Below, in pieces: positions 1 through 8,652 of a stretch of DNA of 64,000 nucleotides (positions are counted from its first letter, which is position 1; each line of letters opens with the position of its first letter). A model generated the notes under the pieces. It saw nothing but the letters and a program-made list of their open reading frames with translations, did not search any database and was not told where the DNA came from. Origin of the DNA: G963662905 sp963676725 (GTDB taxonomy: Bacteria; Bacteroidota; Bacteroidia; Bacteroidales; WRLA01); assembly GCA_963676725.1 (NCBI GenBank), contig OY781463.1, forward strand, positions 1,736,001-1,800,000, given 5' to 3'. The translations under genes and the position numbers were made by a program.

Positions 1-1
1 A

Positions 2-505
2 ATGGATTTGTATAAGCATATTTACGATGAATCTTTATATAAAAAATACATACTGGGTTCGGCAGAAGTGGTTGGTTTAATGTGTCTTAGGGTTTTTACT
101 GAAGGCGATAACAAAGAATATGAGCGCCTAAAACCCTATGCAATGATGTTAGGCTCTGCATTTCAAAAAATTAATTTTTTACGCGACCTCAAAGCAGATT
201 ATAAACAGTTGGGAAGATCGTATTTCCCCGGTGTTGATTTACGTTCTTTTGATGAGCTCACCAAAAAGGAATTGATTAAAGAAATTGAAAATGAGTTTCT
301 TGAAGCTAGAAAAGGAATTCAGATGCTGCCAAAATCGGTGCGACTTGGTGTGGGTATGGCCTATGTTTATTATTTTGCTTTGCTCGATAAAATCAAACGG
401 ACACATGCAGCCCATTTGCTGAAAGAACGGATTCGTATCCCTAATTCAAAAAAATATGGACTCATGGCTAAAACATTGCTTCGTTATAGCTTTAATATGT
501 TGTAA
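2..505 (+). CDS. crtB: Phytoene synthase, C-terminal part (5' end outside window)
   Basis: Squalene/phytoene synthase family enzyme that condenses two geranylgeranyl diphosphates to phytoene, the first committed carotenoid step. Only the last ~167 residues lie in the window; the reading frame is open at the left edge and the methionine at position 2 is internal. The segment has the second aspartate-rich motif of the family (NFLRDLKAD, about residues 58-66 of the visible part) and the adjacent GRSYFPG stretch typical of bacterial CrtB. It is followed on the same strand by idi, crtZ and a lycopene cyclase, which supports CrtB over squalene synthase. The dehydrogenase crtI is not visible and may lie upstream. 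Confidence 0.93.
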   Translation: MDLYKHIYDESLYKKYILGSAEVVGLMCLRVFTEGDNKEYERLKPYAMMLGSAFQKINFLRDLKADYKQLGRSYFPGVDLRSFDELTKKELIKEIENEFLEARKGIQMLPKSVRLGVGMAYVYYFALLDKIKRTHAAHLLKERIRIPNSKKYGLMAKTLLRYSFNML

Positions 506-647
506 TTCAATTTTATATATTTTTTGCTGAAGGATCATCGAAAAAATTGGACTGAAAATAGAGACAAAAGACCCTATTATCCGTATTTTTGAATAGAATT
601 GAGGCATCAAAGAGAAAAAACACACTATTGGGACAAAAAATAGAATC

Positions 648-1184
648 ATGAGAGAGCACGTTATTTTGGTTGACGAAAATGATAAGGAAACAGGGGTGAT
701 GGAGAAAATGGAAGCACATGAAAAAGGCGTCCTGCACAGAGCGTTTTCCATATTTGTTTTCAATAAAGACAATAAACTGATCCTGCATCGAAGGGCATTG
801 TCAAAATATCATTCCCCGGGTTTATGGACAAATACTTGTTGCAGTCACCCGAGGGCAGGAGAATGCGCCGATGATGCAGTGCACCGAAGGTTGATTGAAG
901 AAATGGGTTTTGATACAGAGCTCGAAGAAATATTTAGCTTTACCTATAAATCGGAGGTTGGCCAGGGGCTTACCGAGCATGAATTTGATCATGTTTTTGC
1001 CGGGGTATATGATGGAAAAATAAATGCCAATCCGGAAGAAGTAGACAGCTGGAAATTAATGGATATGGACGATATAAAAGCAGAGATGCAGACGCATCCC
1101 GAATTGTATACCGTTTGGTTTCGTATTGCTTTCGAAAGGGTGTATGAATTTATTAATAATAACAAAAAGAAAGGATATTTATGA
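648..1184 (+). CDS. idi: Isopentenyl-diphosphate delta-isomerase, type 1
   Basis: Cytosolic Nudix-fold enzyme interconverting isopentenyl and dimethylallyl diphosphate. The protein has 178 residues, normal for bacterial type 1 enzymes. The catalytic-cysteine motif TNTCCSHP is at residues 61-68 and the Nudix-like helix with EEMGF at about 84-88; the acidic residues of ELTEHEFDHVF-like sequence (here GLTEHEFDHVF) match the metal-site region. It sits inside the carotenoid cluster 142 bp after crtB. Its stop overlaps the start of crtZ (ATGA), so the two are translationally coupled. It links the mevalonate operon at 48.8-54.1 kb with carotenoid synthesis. Confidence 0.96.
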   Translation: MREHVILVDENDKETGVMEKMEAHEKGVLHRAFSIFVFNKDNKLILHRRALSKYHSPGLWTNTCCSHPRAGECADDAVHRRLIEEMGFDTELEEIFSFTYKSEVGQGLTEHEFDHVFAGVYDGKINANPEEVDSWKLMDMDDIKAEMQTHPELYTVWFRIAFERVYEFINNNKKKGYL

Positions 1185-1630
1185 GTTGGTATTTTGCCCT
1201 ATTGATAAGCCTTGCCGCATTTTTATTTATGGAATTTATGGCTTGGTTTACCCATAAATACATCATGCATGGTTTTCTATGGGTTTTGCATAAAGACCAT
1301 CATGTGCGCGATGGAAGAAAAATGGAATGGAATGATGTTTTTGCAGTTATTTTTGCAATCCCAAGTATTCTCTTTATGTGGTTTGGATCGGAACAAAATT
1401 ATAATTACCTATTTTATATTGGTTTAGGTATTTTATTTTATGGTATGGCTTATTTTCTTTTTCACGATGTTTATGTGCATCAACGCATCAAAATATTGAA
1501 AAATATATCCAATAAATACCTCCGTGCTACTGTAAAGGCTCATGCCGACCACCATATCAAAGGCAGACAAAGCAATTTTGGTTTTCTAATTGCACCAATA
1601 GAATATTATAAACAAGAATTCAAAAAATAG
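1181..1630 (+). CDS. crtZ: Beta-carotene hydroxylase (CrtZ type)
   Basis: Membrane di-iron hydroxylase of the fatty-acid hydroxylase superfamily that adds 3-OH groups to beta-rings, giving cryptoxanthin and zeaxanthin. The 149-residue protein has all histidine boxes of the family: HKYIMH at residues 25-30, HKDHH at 37-41, FHDVYVH near residue 96 and HADHH near 123. Hydrophobic helices flank them. The ATG overlaps the idi stop codon by 4 nt, and the lycopene cyclase starts 4 nt after its own stop, so this is one operon. Presence of this gene predicts hydroxylated carotenoids in the cell. Confidence 0.95.
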   Translation: MSWYFALLISLAAFLFMEFMAWFTHKYIMHGFLWVLHKDHHVRDGRKMEWNDVFAVIFAIPSILFMWFGSEQNYNYLFYIGLGILFYGMAYFLFHDVYVHQRIKILKNISNKYLRATVKAHADHHIKGRQSNFGFLIAPIEYYKQEFKK

Positions 1631-1634
1631 TTTC

Positions 1635-2345
1635 GTGTACACTTATTTATTGATCAATATTCTGTCTGCTCTCGTACCTTTTGTTGTAAGCTTTGATAAG
1701 CGTTTACGCTTTGATCGGGAATGGAAATACTTTTTTCCGGCAATGTTCCTTAGCCTTATATTTTTTATTGGATGGGATATTTGGTTTACAGAACTGGGAA
1801 TTTGGGGCTTTAATCCACAATATCTTACAGGAATAAAACTTGTAAACCTACCCATTGAAGAATGGATGTTCTTTATATTTATTCCCTATGCCTGCGTCTT
1901 TACCTATCATTCTTTGAAAGTTTTGGTAAAGCGTGATTTGCTTGGCGCAGCAGCACCAATTATATCATATATTATTATCGGGATCCTACTTGCAACAATC
2001 CTGATTTTTCCGGGGAGATGGTATACCGGCCTGACCTTTACACTAACAGCAGCGTTTTTAATCCTGATTCTTTGGCTTGGGGCGAGCTGGTTGGGGCGTT
2101 TTTACCTTCATTTCTTTATTATTCTTGTTCCCTTTGCTTTAGTCAATGGTTTGCTTACGGGCTCTTTTATTCCGGATGAAGTTGTTTGGTATAATAATAG
2201 CGAAAACCTTGGACTACGCCTGCTAACAATTCCCGTTGAGGATAGTGTGTATGCTCTTTTGCTTCTATTGATGAATATCAGTCTGTATGAGTATTTTAAG
2301 AAGCATCAAAGGGCTTGGTTCTTTATAAAAAAGAATAGGGGTTAA
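1635..2345 (+). CDS. Lycopene beta-cyclase, membrane CrtYcd type
   Basis: Integral membrane lycopene cyclase of the family in which two homologous halves are either separate (CrtYc/CrtYd of actinobacteria) or fused, as here (236 residues). Each half carries the expected acidic motif: NLPIEEWMFF in the first half (about residues 73-82) and IPVEDSVYALL in the second (about 199-209). Six to seven hydrophobic segments are visible. The start is a GTG at 1635, four bases after the crtZ stop; no closer ATG preserves the conserved N-terminal helix. It closes lycopene ends to beta-rings, giving the substrate for CrtZ. Confidence 0.92.
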   Translation: MYTYLLINILSALVPFVVSFDKRLRFDREWKYFFPAMFLSLIFFIGWDIWFTELGIWGFNPQYLTGIKLVNLPIEEWMFFIFIPYACVFTYHSLKVLVKRDLLGAAAPIISYIIIGILLATILIFPGRWYTGLTFTLTAAFLILILWLGASWLGRFYLHFFIILVPFALVNGLLTGSFIPDEVVWYNNSENLGLRLLTIPVEDSVYALLLLLMNISLYEYFKKHQRAWFFIKKNRG

Positions 2346-2386
2346 AGTGCTTTGTGACCATAAATAAAAATTTCCCGTGAACTTAT

Positions 2387-2417
2387 TTTGTTATATTCCA
2401 AAAAGCACTACTTTTGC
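2387..2417 (+). promoter_or_regulatory. Bacteroidota-type promoter of tRNA-Pro
   Basis: TTTG at 2387-2390 and TACTTTTGC at 2409-2417 fit the Bacteroidota -33 TTTG / -7 TAnnTTTGC pattern with an 18 bp spacer, placed about 30 bp before the tRNA gene. Confidence 0.6.
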
Positions 2418-2448
2418 AAACCGTTTAGGGAAACGATCTATTATTTCT

Positions 2449-2522
2449 CGGGGTGTGGCGCAGTTGGTTAGCGTGCTTGACTGGGGGTCAAGAGGCCGGG
2501 AGTTCGAGTCTCCCCACTCCGA
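2449..2522 (+). tRNA. tRNA-Pro (anticodon GGG)
   Basis: Full cloverleaf by eye: acceptor arms CGGGGTG (2449-2455) and CACTCCG (2515-2521, one G-U pair), D stem GCGC/GCGT, anticodon stem CTTGA/TCAAG around the loop CTGGGGG with anticodon GGG, and T arm GGGAG-TTCGAGT-CTCCC. The discriminator is A at 2522; CCA is not encoded. Protein-like reading frames across this stretch on both strands are artefacts. Confidence 0.95.
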
Positions 2523-2532
2523 CTTGAAAATG

Positions 2533-2567
2533 AGCCTGTTACAACATATTTGTAGCAGGCTTTTTTT
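2533..2567 (+). terminator. Intrinsic terminator after tRNA-Pro
   Basis: A 10 bp stem (AGCCTGTTAC at 2533-2542 with GTAGCAGGCT at 2552-2561, one G-U pair) is followed by a run of seven T. It lies 10 bp after the tRNA. Confidence 0.8.
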
Positions 2568-2570
2568 ATG

Positions 2571-2594
2571 GTGGTACACAAAGTGGTACACAAA
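2571..2594. repeat. 12 bp tandem direct repeat next to tRNA-Pro
   Basis: GTGGTACACAAA occurs twice head to tail (2571-2582, 2583-2594) just beyond the tRNA terminator. It may be a leftover recombination site, since tRNA 3' flanks are common integration targets, but no integrase is present in the window. Confidence 0.5.
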
Positions 2595-2744
2595 TCTCTT
2601 TAACTCGTATTAATCTTCATAGTTCTCAATAAATTTAGTGTGAGTTTTTTTGGAGCGCAGGAAGGATGCTCTTTGATAGTAATCGAACTTGGCACTGACT
2701 CTAATTTGACAGTCAAGTGTTTCTCCTGATATGCACATTTTCCA

Positions 2745-4139
2745 TCAAAACAAAACCGCACAAACATCTTCATATGAAGTTAAAGGCCCTTCATGCACAT
2801 TCATAACAAAAGTATATTGACCTTGGGTTTGATTGACTTTTTTAAAATCATCCGCTTTTAAATATGCTAGCTTTTTATCCTTTGTAATACCCCATAAAAT
2901 ATTTTCCTGCTGGGGGTTAAATTTAACAGTTGAATCATAACGAAATATGGCATTTCTGCCCTTTTGGACCAAAGCGATATCATGAAGCAATAGTTCATTT
3001 CCCTGGCTGTCTTTAAATTTTGCAAGCAATTCGGCTTCTTGCGGATAATCAGTGGGAACATCACAATTTATAAAACCAAATCCATTTATTTGCAGAGTTC
3101 GTGTTACTTTGTCGGCGCCAGAAAGATTCGCTACCCCCCTTTTGTAGAATATATCAAGCACTCCCAAATCTGCATATTTTTGTTTTACTTCGAAATAGCT
3201 TTCCCATTGCTTTTCAAGCTTTTCCTTTGCCTTTTTCCGTTTACCAATTAGGGATTTATATTTATTCTGATACACTTTCAATGCATTATCATAGTCAACT
3301 CCATCTTTAAAAGCCAGATAGCATTTACAAATTTGTTCCTGATAAACCCCATAAATATCATTAATAAAAATAACTTCAAAAATTCCATTCCCTATGTCTT
3401 TCACCTTTATTTCGGTGCAGTGAAATCCACAGGATTCATTATCCACAGGTTCAAATAAAATATTTTCATAAATGCTAAGTTCAGGATATCTTCCGGTACC
3501 ATCTTCGATACTAAATGAATTCAAGCCTGCTTTTTTCGGAGCTGGTGGCACTGGTGGCAAAGAAGCTAAAGCTTCATCATAATTATCTACGGAAACTTCG
3601 TCTTTGCCGAGATATGTCCATTTCCCCGATACCGTATCCAGTTGATAGACATTATATTCGTTTCCTTTTTCGAAGCTGTTCATTTGTACCTGTATTTTGT
3701 TATCCGGATTTGGAAAAACAGGCTCTCCTTCTGCTGATGCATTAATTTCAAACATACCGGCTGTTTCAAAAACCTGTGCTGTTCCCGTGCTATCACTATA
3801 AAGCATGGGTACACCTCCTAGATAAATATCAAAAGGGTTCGTAAATTCGCGATAATTCAATTCGACATCTCCTGCAACGGGATTTCCTTCTTTATCAAGG
3901 AAGGCATTCTTTGGGATTTTTATTTTTGTTCCTGTTTTATAGGCTAAAACCGTATCTGTCTCATTACTCAACTGGTATGAAGTCGTTTGTATCTGGATAT
4001 CAGAAAAGGGAAGGGAGAAAATACTTTTTTCAACGACTTCATTTTCTGCATGGTTTTTTTCTGTGTTATTGCAACTTACGGCCACAATTGCAATGACAAC
4101 CGCCAATAAATAGAACTTCATTTTGTTTCTCTTCTTCAT
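2745..4139 (-). CDS. Lipoprotein of unknown function, Bacteroidota-specific type
   Basis: Predicted periplasmic or outer-membrane lipoprotein of about 464 residues. With the start chosen here the N terminus is MKKRNK followed by a hydrophobic stretch and the lipobox-like VAVSC, the classical lipoprotein signal; a start 18 nt further in (4121, MKFYLL) is equally possible. The mature part begins with a low-complexity acidic linker, then a segment with IKIPKNAF-DKEGNPVAGDV, a pattern I know from large Bacteroidota lipoproteins with beta-rich domains. No catalytic motif is visible. It is the first of a row of minus-strand genes for exported proteins. Function unknown. Confidence 0.8.
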   Translation of the reverse strand: MKKRNKMKFYLLAVVIAIVAVSCNNTEKNHAENEVVEKSIFSLPFSDIQIQTTSYQLSNETDTVLAYKTGTKIKIPKNAFLDKEGNPVAGDVELNYREFTNPFDIYLGGVPMLYSDSTGTAQVFETAGMFEINASAEGEPVFPNPDNKIQVQMNSFEKGNEYNVYQLDTVSGKWTYLGKDEVSVDNYDEALASLPPVPPAPKKAGLNSFSIEDGTGRYPELSIYENILFEPVDNESCGFHCTEIKVKDIGNGIFEVIFINDIYGVYQEQICKCYLAFKDGVDYDNALKVYQNKYKSLIGKRKKAKEKLEKQWESYFEVKQKYADLGVLDIFYKRGVANLSGADKVTRTLQINGFGFINCDVPTDYPQEAELLAKFKDSQGNELLLHDIALVQKGRNAIFRYDSTVKFNPQQENILWGITKDKKLAYLKADDFKKVNQTQGQYTFVMNVHEGPLTSYEDVCAVLF

Positions 4140-4299
4140 AACTTTGCAGATTAGGTTTGTTTTATTTTGATTATCTATTTTGTGCAAGAACCTTTCGTTG
4201 GCAATACATCACCCAAATCAATTACGTATTCGCTAAACACTATAGTTCAAAGTATTAAATCAAGTGCATCAAACTCCACTGATCGCTTCTGCCATCGTT

Positions 4300-5118
4300 T
4301 TAATCCATATCCTTTATTGAATAATCTGATTTACCCACATAAGCAATATCGTAATTTTTAATACTTTCTATTATCTCCTCTTTTTTAACCCCATCAACAT
4401 ATGAGGTTCTGGTTGTTGTTCCTCTGCCGCCAGGACTGCTGGCAATACTAAAAGATTTGGTAGTATCTCTTGAAAAGGGCTCTTCAAACTCAATATCTGT
4501 CCATTGTTTTGCAGAATTGAGATAGGCTTGTTTTAAGGAAATCCCGGTAAGAAAGTCTTCCAGAAACTTATTTACCAAATTGCCATAATTATTTGCATAA
4601 TAGGCAACAGCACCAACATCAAAAAATGGATAAGCATAATGGCTGACCCGCTTCTTTGCTTCTTCAATGCCAATATCAGTATCATCTCCGGCAGAGGAAC
4701 CTGCCCCATTACAGACAGATTTAAAGATCACCAGTGCATTTTCTTTTAAACGAAGGCTGCTTATCAGTTCTTTTGTTGAAACAACTGATGTAATGCATAT
4801 TCCTCCTGCATTTCCATCTTTTCCCTGCGAGCTGCCATGCCCTGAATAAATAAAAAAACTACAATCTTTTGCTACCTTAACTATATCTTTCCAAACGGCT
4901 TTTTTATCGTAGAACTTATAAACCTCTATATCATTTTCTGAGAAAATCCTGGCTATTTTATTCATATCCTGTATTGAACTTTGTGTCAAATGTTCCTGAT
5001 GACCAACAACTAAAACGGCTTTCAGCTTTCCTGAATTATTGTTCTGCCCATAAACCGAAGGAAACCATATGAGGCATAACCAAAGAGCACACAAACCCAC
5101 TTTTTCAAATAAATGCAT
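4300..5118 (-). CDS. Secreted caspase-like (C14 family) protease
   Basis: Exported protein of 272 residues with a caspase/metacaspase-type fold. From the chosen ATG at 5118 there is a signal peptide (hydrophobic residues 7-20, then SVYGQ). The catalytic dyad is visible: His94 in FFIYSGHGSSQG and Cys136 in VIFKSVCNGAGSSAGD. The core VLVVGH strand near residue 35 also fits. An upstream in-frame start at 5187 would bury the signal peptide and is less likely. C14-type proteases usually cut after Arg/Lys or Asp; substrate and partner are unknown. Most bacterial homologues are cytoplasmic, so the signal peptide is notable. Neighbouring genes also encode exported proteins. Confidence 0.85.
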   Translation of the reverse strand: MHLFEKVGLCALWLCLIWFPSVYGQNNNSGKLKAVLVVGHQEHLTQSSIQDMNKIARIFSENDIEVYKFYDKKAVWKDIVKVAKDCSFFIYSGHGSSQGKDGNAGGICITSVVSTKELISSLRLKENALVIFKSVCNGAGSSAGDDTDIGIEEAKKRVSHYAYPFFDVGAVAYYANNYGNLVNKFLEDFLTGISLKQAYLNSAKQWTDIEFEEPFSRDTTKSFSIASSPGGRGTTTRTSYVDGVKKEEIIESIKNYDIAYVGKSDYSIKDMD

Positions 5119-5236
5119 ATAAAACTGTTTTGCTTGATTTGTTCCAATTGTATAATATAAGAGCTTAGTTTCTATGAAGCATTGCATCGGTAATTTTCTA
5201 CCGCTTTATGGGCATAACACCATAAATGCAAATTTA

Positions 5237-6346
5237 CTACAGAAACTCAATCTCAATAGTTATAACGGAAGAACGTATCAAAAAGTCTATAGGTTTCATT
5301 TCTTTCATATAAATGACTTTTGGATTGCCTGTTTTGTCCAGCTCATAAGTTAGTACAATCTTCCTGTCCGGTGGCTGTTCCATGCTGCCTCCACAGTTAG
5401 ACCAGGAATCCCCAAGTCTTCCATAGATATTACGTTCTGCTACAAAACCTGCATCCGTAAAAACATCTCTGTATCCGTTTATAAATTTAGTGTGCTTGTC
5501 TATGAATTGAGAGCCTGTATAGTAGAGCTTTTCGTGCAAACGCCCTTCTTTATTATATTTTTCCAGCCAGGTATTGGTGGAAAATTCCTTTGAATCATAT
5601 GATGTTTTTGTATCAAATGGTTTTTCCGGCTTAATAAACTTGATTTCTAATGCGTTTGAATATTCATAATTAACAAATTCACCATCAACCATCTTCTTTT
5701 CTTTAATAGTAGCAAATACCTGTTTAGTCGCTCCCTTAAGCGGCACATATAAGCCGGAATAATTGATCCAGCCATATTCAATATAATCGCTGCTATCAGC
5801 AATTCGGAATATTATATCTTTTAGATCTATTGCTTTCATGATATTGGGATCATTGAATAAGCGCTCATTTTCAGAATCTTCCTGTTTTTTTATCTGATCA
5901 TTCAGCAATGTATCCAGCTTACTATATGCCTGATTAAGACTTAAGAAACTGGTATTAAAAATTTTATTGAACTTATTAAGACCTTTCCTGCTCAATATTG
6001 TCCCAAAAATCTCCTTTATTATCGAACTGTAATCCGAGGCCAGATCATCAAAATGCCTGCTGACAATACTCAATGGTTCCCCATCAATATCCACACTTAT
6101 GGGTGGCCGACTGCCTTCACCATAGCCATGCGCATTGATTACCGCGTCGTATTTTGCCTCGGCCCTGCTGCGGGTCATATAGGAACCGTGGTAGGTCCAA
6201 TCATCACCCGACATGGGTATCTTACTGTTAATATGGTAGATATAAAAATGACGATACTCCTTTGATTGCAGTATTTCTTCAAAAGTTTGATATTCCAGTT
6301 TATGGTATATCTCAATGAATTCCTTTTCGGCAAATTGTTTTTCCAT
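5237..6346 (-). CDS. Hypothetical protein, 369 residues
   Basis: I do not recognise this protein. It has no signal peptide or membrane helix, so it should be cytosolic. The N-terminal third is charged and helical (residues 1-40) followed by a GDDWTYHGSYMTRSR stretch; the C-terminal half looks beta-rich with many aromatic residues, and includes RLGDSWSNCGGSMEQPPD around residue 310. It starts at an ATG 57 bp after the stop of the CAP-domain gene upstream on the same strand, and is followed by the caspase-like gene 119 bp later. The three may be co-expressed. No function can be assigned. Confidence 0.65.
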   Translation of the reverse strand: MEKQFAEKEFIEIYHKLEYQTFEEILQSKEYRHFYIYHINSKIPMSGDDWTYHGSYMTRSRAEAKYDAVINAHGYGEGSRPPISVDIDGEPLSIVSRHFDDLASDYSSIIKEIFGTILSRKGLNKFNKIFNTSFLSLNQAYSKLDTLLNDQIKKQEDSENERLFNDPNIMKAIDLKDIIFRIADSSDYIEYGWINYSGLYVPLKGATKQVFATIKEKKMVDGEFVNYEYSNALEIKFIKPEKPFDTKTSYDSKEFSTNTWLEKYNKEGRLHEKLYYTGSQFIDKHTKFINGYRDVFTDAGFVAERNIYGRLGDSWSNCGGSMEQPPDRKIVLTYELDKTGNPKVIYMKEMKPIDFLIRSSVITIEIEFL

Positions 6347-6403
6347 AATTTTTTTTATTTTACTATTTTATTGTGTATTAGCCAATCTTTTTTCCTAATA
6401 AGT

Positions 6404-6925
6404 TCATCGAAAGTTCTGTACCCAATAGTGCCAAAAGCCGGATCGGAATGCTTCCGGGACATAATAGCCCACGCCAATATGCGTATAAAATGGGTTAAGT
6501 ATATTTGACCTGTGCCCCGGGCTATTCATCCAGTCATTCATCACTTTTTCAGGAGAGCGCTGACCACCAGCAATATTCTCACCAGCACAGATGGTGCTGT
6601 CGGCCAAAAACTTCTTGATCCTGATCGATGCTTTGGGATATACTATGATCCAATCCCCATTATTATCCTTTCTTTTTGTTGCATGATCATTATAATTATT
6701 GGTAGCCATGTCCCAGGCATGATAACGGGCGCTCCTTGTCAGATCTTCATCGACTTGAAGCGGGTTTAAACCATTTTCTGCCCTAATCTCATTGACGAGC
6801 CTGACTACTTCTGTTTCAAATGATTTGTTTTTCGGCGGGATGTTTTCGGAACCATCAGGCTTTTGCTGTGAAAAAGCGGAACAGAAACCAATAATTAAAA
6901 GGAGAATGAATACGTTTCGTTTCAT
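6404..6925 (-). CDS. Secreted CAP/SCP-domain protein
   Basis: Small exported protein (173 residues) of the CAP superfamily (cysteine-rich secretory proteins, antigen 5, PR-1; bacterial YkwD-like). The signal peptide is MKRNVFILLLIIGFCSAFSQ. The domain spans about residues 35-173 and shows the family landmarks: VRLVNEIRAENGLNPL at 41-56, the histidine in RSARYHAWDM (His69), AGENIAGG, and SPGHRSNILNP followed by IGVGYY. Bacterial CAP proteins are extracellular and their biochemical role is mostly unclear. It leads a short minus-strand group with the hypothetical and the caspase-like genes. Confidence 0.9.
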   Translation of the reverse strand: MKRNVFILLLIIGFCSAFSQQKPDGSENIPPKNKSFETEVVRLVNEIRAENGLNPLQVDEDLTRSARYHAWDMATNNYNDHATKRKDNNGDWIIVYPKASIRIKKFLADSTICAGENIAGGQRSPEKVMNDWMNSPGHRSNILNPFYTHIGVGYYVPEAFRSGFWHYWVQNFR

Positions 6926-7218
6926 AAGGTTACAATTTGATTTTCAAAGATTCCTACAGCTGCGAAAGAATTTTACATGACTGAATAATCAATATCGTGC
7001 AAATTTGAAAAATATTCAGTTCTGCTTCATTTCATAAATCTTAAGCTGAACAATTCGTAAAAAACAACAAAAAGAGGAGGATTGTTTTTTTATCTCATTG
7101 ATAAACAGTATCTTTGAGTTGAAAAGCACAACAATAATTCCCCATAGGTAAAAGTACAAATAATTTTTCAGACCAGAGTGCCTACGCCCAGAAATCTTCT
7201 CTAACAAATATATATAGG

Positions 7219-7515
7219 CTGTTTGATTTCGATAACAAACGTGATTAGGTAAACTTTTCATCAAAAAAGACTTCCAGTGATGCAGGGCTGTTCCTGCTTC
7301 GTGAGGTGGACAGTGAAATTGGGTTAATCGAAAGGCTGGCCTCTTGCCTAGTGAACAAACGCCATCAAAGCTATATTGATCACATTAAGAAATCACTTAT
7401 TTATCAACATATTATGCAGATTGCCACGGCTTATGAAGATGCCAATGATTGCTTTAGCCTTAGAGATGATGAAATACTCAAACTCTGCAGTGGATCAGAT
7501 AAAGCATTAATATAA
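7219..7515 (+). pseudogene. IS1380-family transposase remnant (N-terminal part)
   Basis: A decayed transposase start. The frame reads LFDFDNKRD, a TAG stop at 7246-7248, then SSDAGLFLLREVDSEIGL and the diagnostic IATAYEDANDCFSLRDDE segment of IS1380/DDE group 1 transposases, and stops at 7515 after about 90 residues; the family has about 400. No catalytic DDE domain remains, so it is inactive. The TAG could derive from TTG by one change. It separates the CAP-gene group from the next block of exported proteins and marks past mobile-element activity. Confidence 0.8.
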
Positions 7516-7846
7516 CAGCATCTATAAGGAATAAAATAGGATTTAATACAAGCTTTGTTGAAATAAGCATCTAAATCGAATATCCGATCTCTAAAAAGGG
7601 GAGGGGTAACATTTTTCGGAATTTTCTGATTAAAATAATGCGCCACCAAAAAAAAGCGACGCATACTTTTTAACCAATATTTCATTGTAAAATATACTGT
7701 TTTAGAGTATCATAAATCATCTCGCAGATGTATTCGTTGTGCTCAGGAAAAGGGGCATAATACTGATTTTAGGGCTGCAATAGCTTTTTAGCAAAAGTCA
7801 TTGCTCAGAAACATAACTTTATAGACCGATATAATTCAGGGTAAAA
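7516..7846. other. Intergenic stretch, transposon debris
   Basis: No gene seen. Contains AAAAAGGGGAGG followed by a TTCGGAAT-like motif around 7590-7622 that resembles 36576-36612 (AAAAAGGGGAGG then CTCCGGAAT). The two stretches may be ends of the same lost insertion sequence. Confidence 0.4.
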
Positions 7847-8293
7847 TTATGTTTTGTCATCATATATAGCAGTTATTATGCAAAATCCGTCTTTGACGGT
7901 AATATCATAAAGTATGCTGGACTCATAGTCTTTCCATTGCATTGAACCTAGAAATACATAGTCTTGATTTCTAAAATACTTAACATTCGAATTTGTTTCT
8001 GATGAAGGTTCAATAATTTTCCACATATTGCATATTTCAGTACCATCTTCTAATTCTACAAAATAAATAATTTTATTTCTTGTGTAAGTACCGCTTGCAT
8101 CTGTAGTATATTCCTTTTCATAAAGGATATATTTTGTGCCATCATCGGTTGAATCAGCAGTAAAATTATCACCTAGATCTTCTATAATATCAGCTCTTTT
8201 CTGATAAAGTTGAGCCTTAGTAGTAATTGAAAAACTAAGAATCAACAAAATAATCGATAATTTTTGCAATTGTTTTAAATTGAATACTTTCAT
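7847..8293 (-). CDS. Small exported hypothetical protein
   Basis: A 148-residue protein with a signal peptide (hydrophobic residues about 11-25, cleavage near TKAQ). The mature part is acidic and beta-rich in appearance, with aromatic residues spaced as in small immunity-like or lipocalin-like folds, but I recognise no family. It has an ATG start and is isolated: 359 bp separate it from the next gene upstream. Codon use matches its neighbours. Confidence 0.6.
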   Translation of the reverse strand: MKVFNLKQLQKLSIILLILSFSITTKAQLYQKRADIIEDLGDNFTADSTDDGTKYILYEKEYTTDASGTYTRNKIIYFVELEDGTEICNMWKIIEPSSETNSNVKYFRNQDYVFLGSMQWKDYESSILYDITVKDGFCIITAIYDDKT

Positions 8294-8652
8294 AATGCTT
8301 TAGGTTTTAAGATGTAATTAGTTTACTCGATATATTAATTTTCAGTTTTTTCGATTAGGTGTTGTTTAATTTATTAAGAAGCCACTTTAATTACTGTTTC
8401 TTTTTCTAGAGGAAACGTCTTTTCAAAGAACCTGATTTTGCATTTAGCCGATTCCTGTTTTATAGAATCATCACAACAAATTTAAAAAAGATTAATCTAA
8501 AATGCAATTTATATTTGATTAATTCAATCGAATTTCACATTTCTTTAGTACTATTTGACTTGGAAAAGGAAAAGATATCGATCATTCTGCTGATATGATG
8601 AAAAACACAAGTGGACTAATACGCAAATTACTCATCTCATATTATTTGTAAC
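8294..8652. other. Intergenic stretch without visible gene
   Basis: AT-rich, with no open frame of note and no clear hairpin. It must hold the promoter of the small exported protein at 7847-8293. Confidence 0.4.

Noticed and set aside
2377..2613. Protein-like frames on both strands across tRNA-Pro
   Set aside because: They are translations of the tRNA gene and its terminator, a well-known artefact.
7016..7264. 82-residue minus-strand frame
   Set aside because: Overlaps the transposase remnant on the plus strand, has no family and an odd composition.
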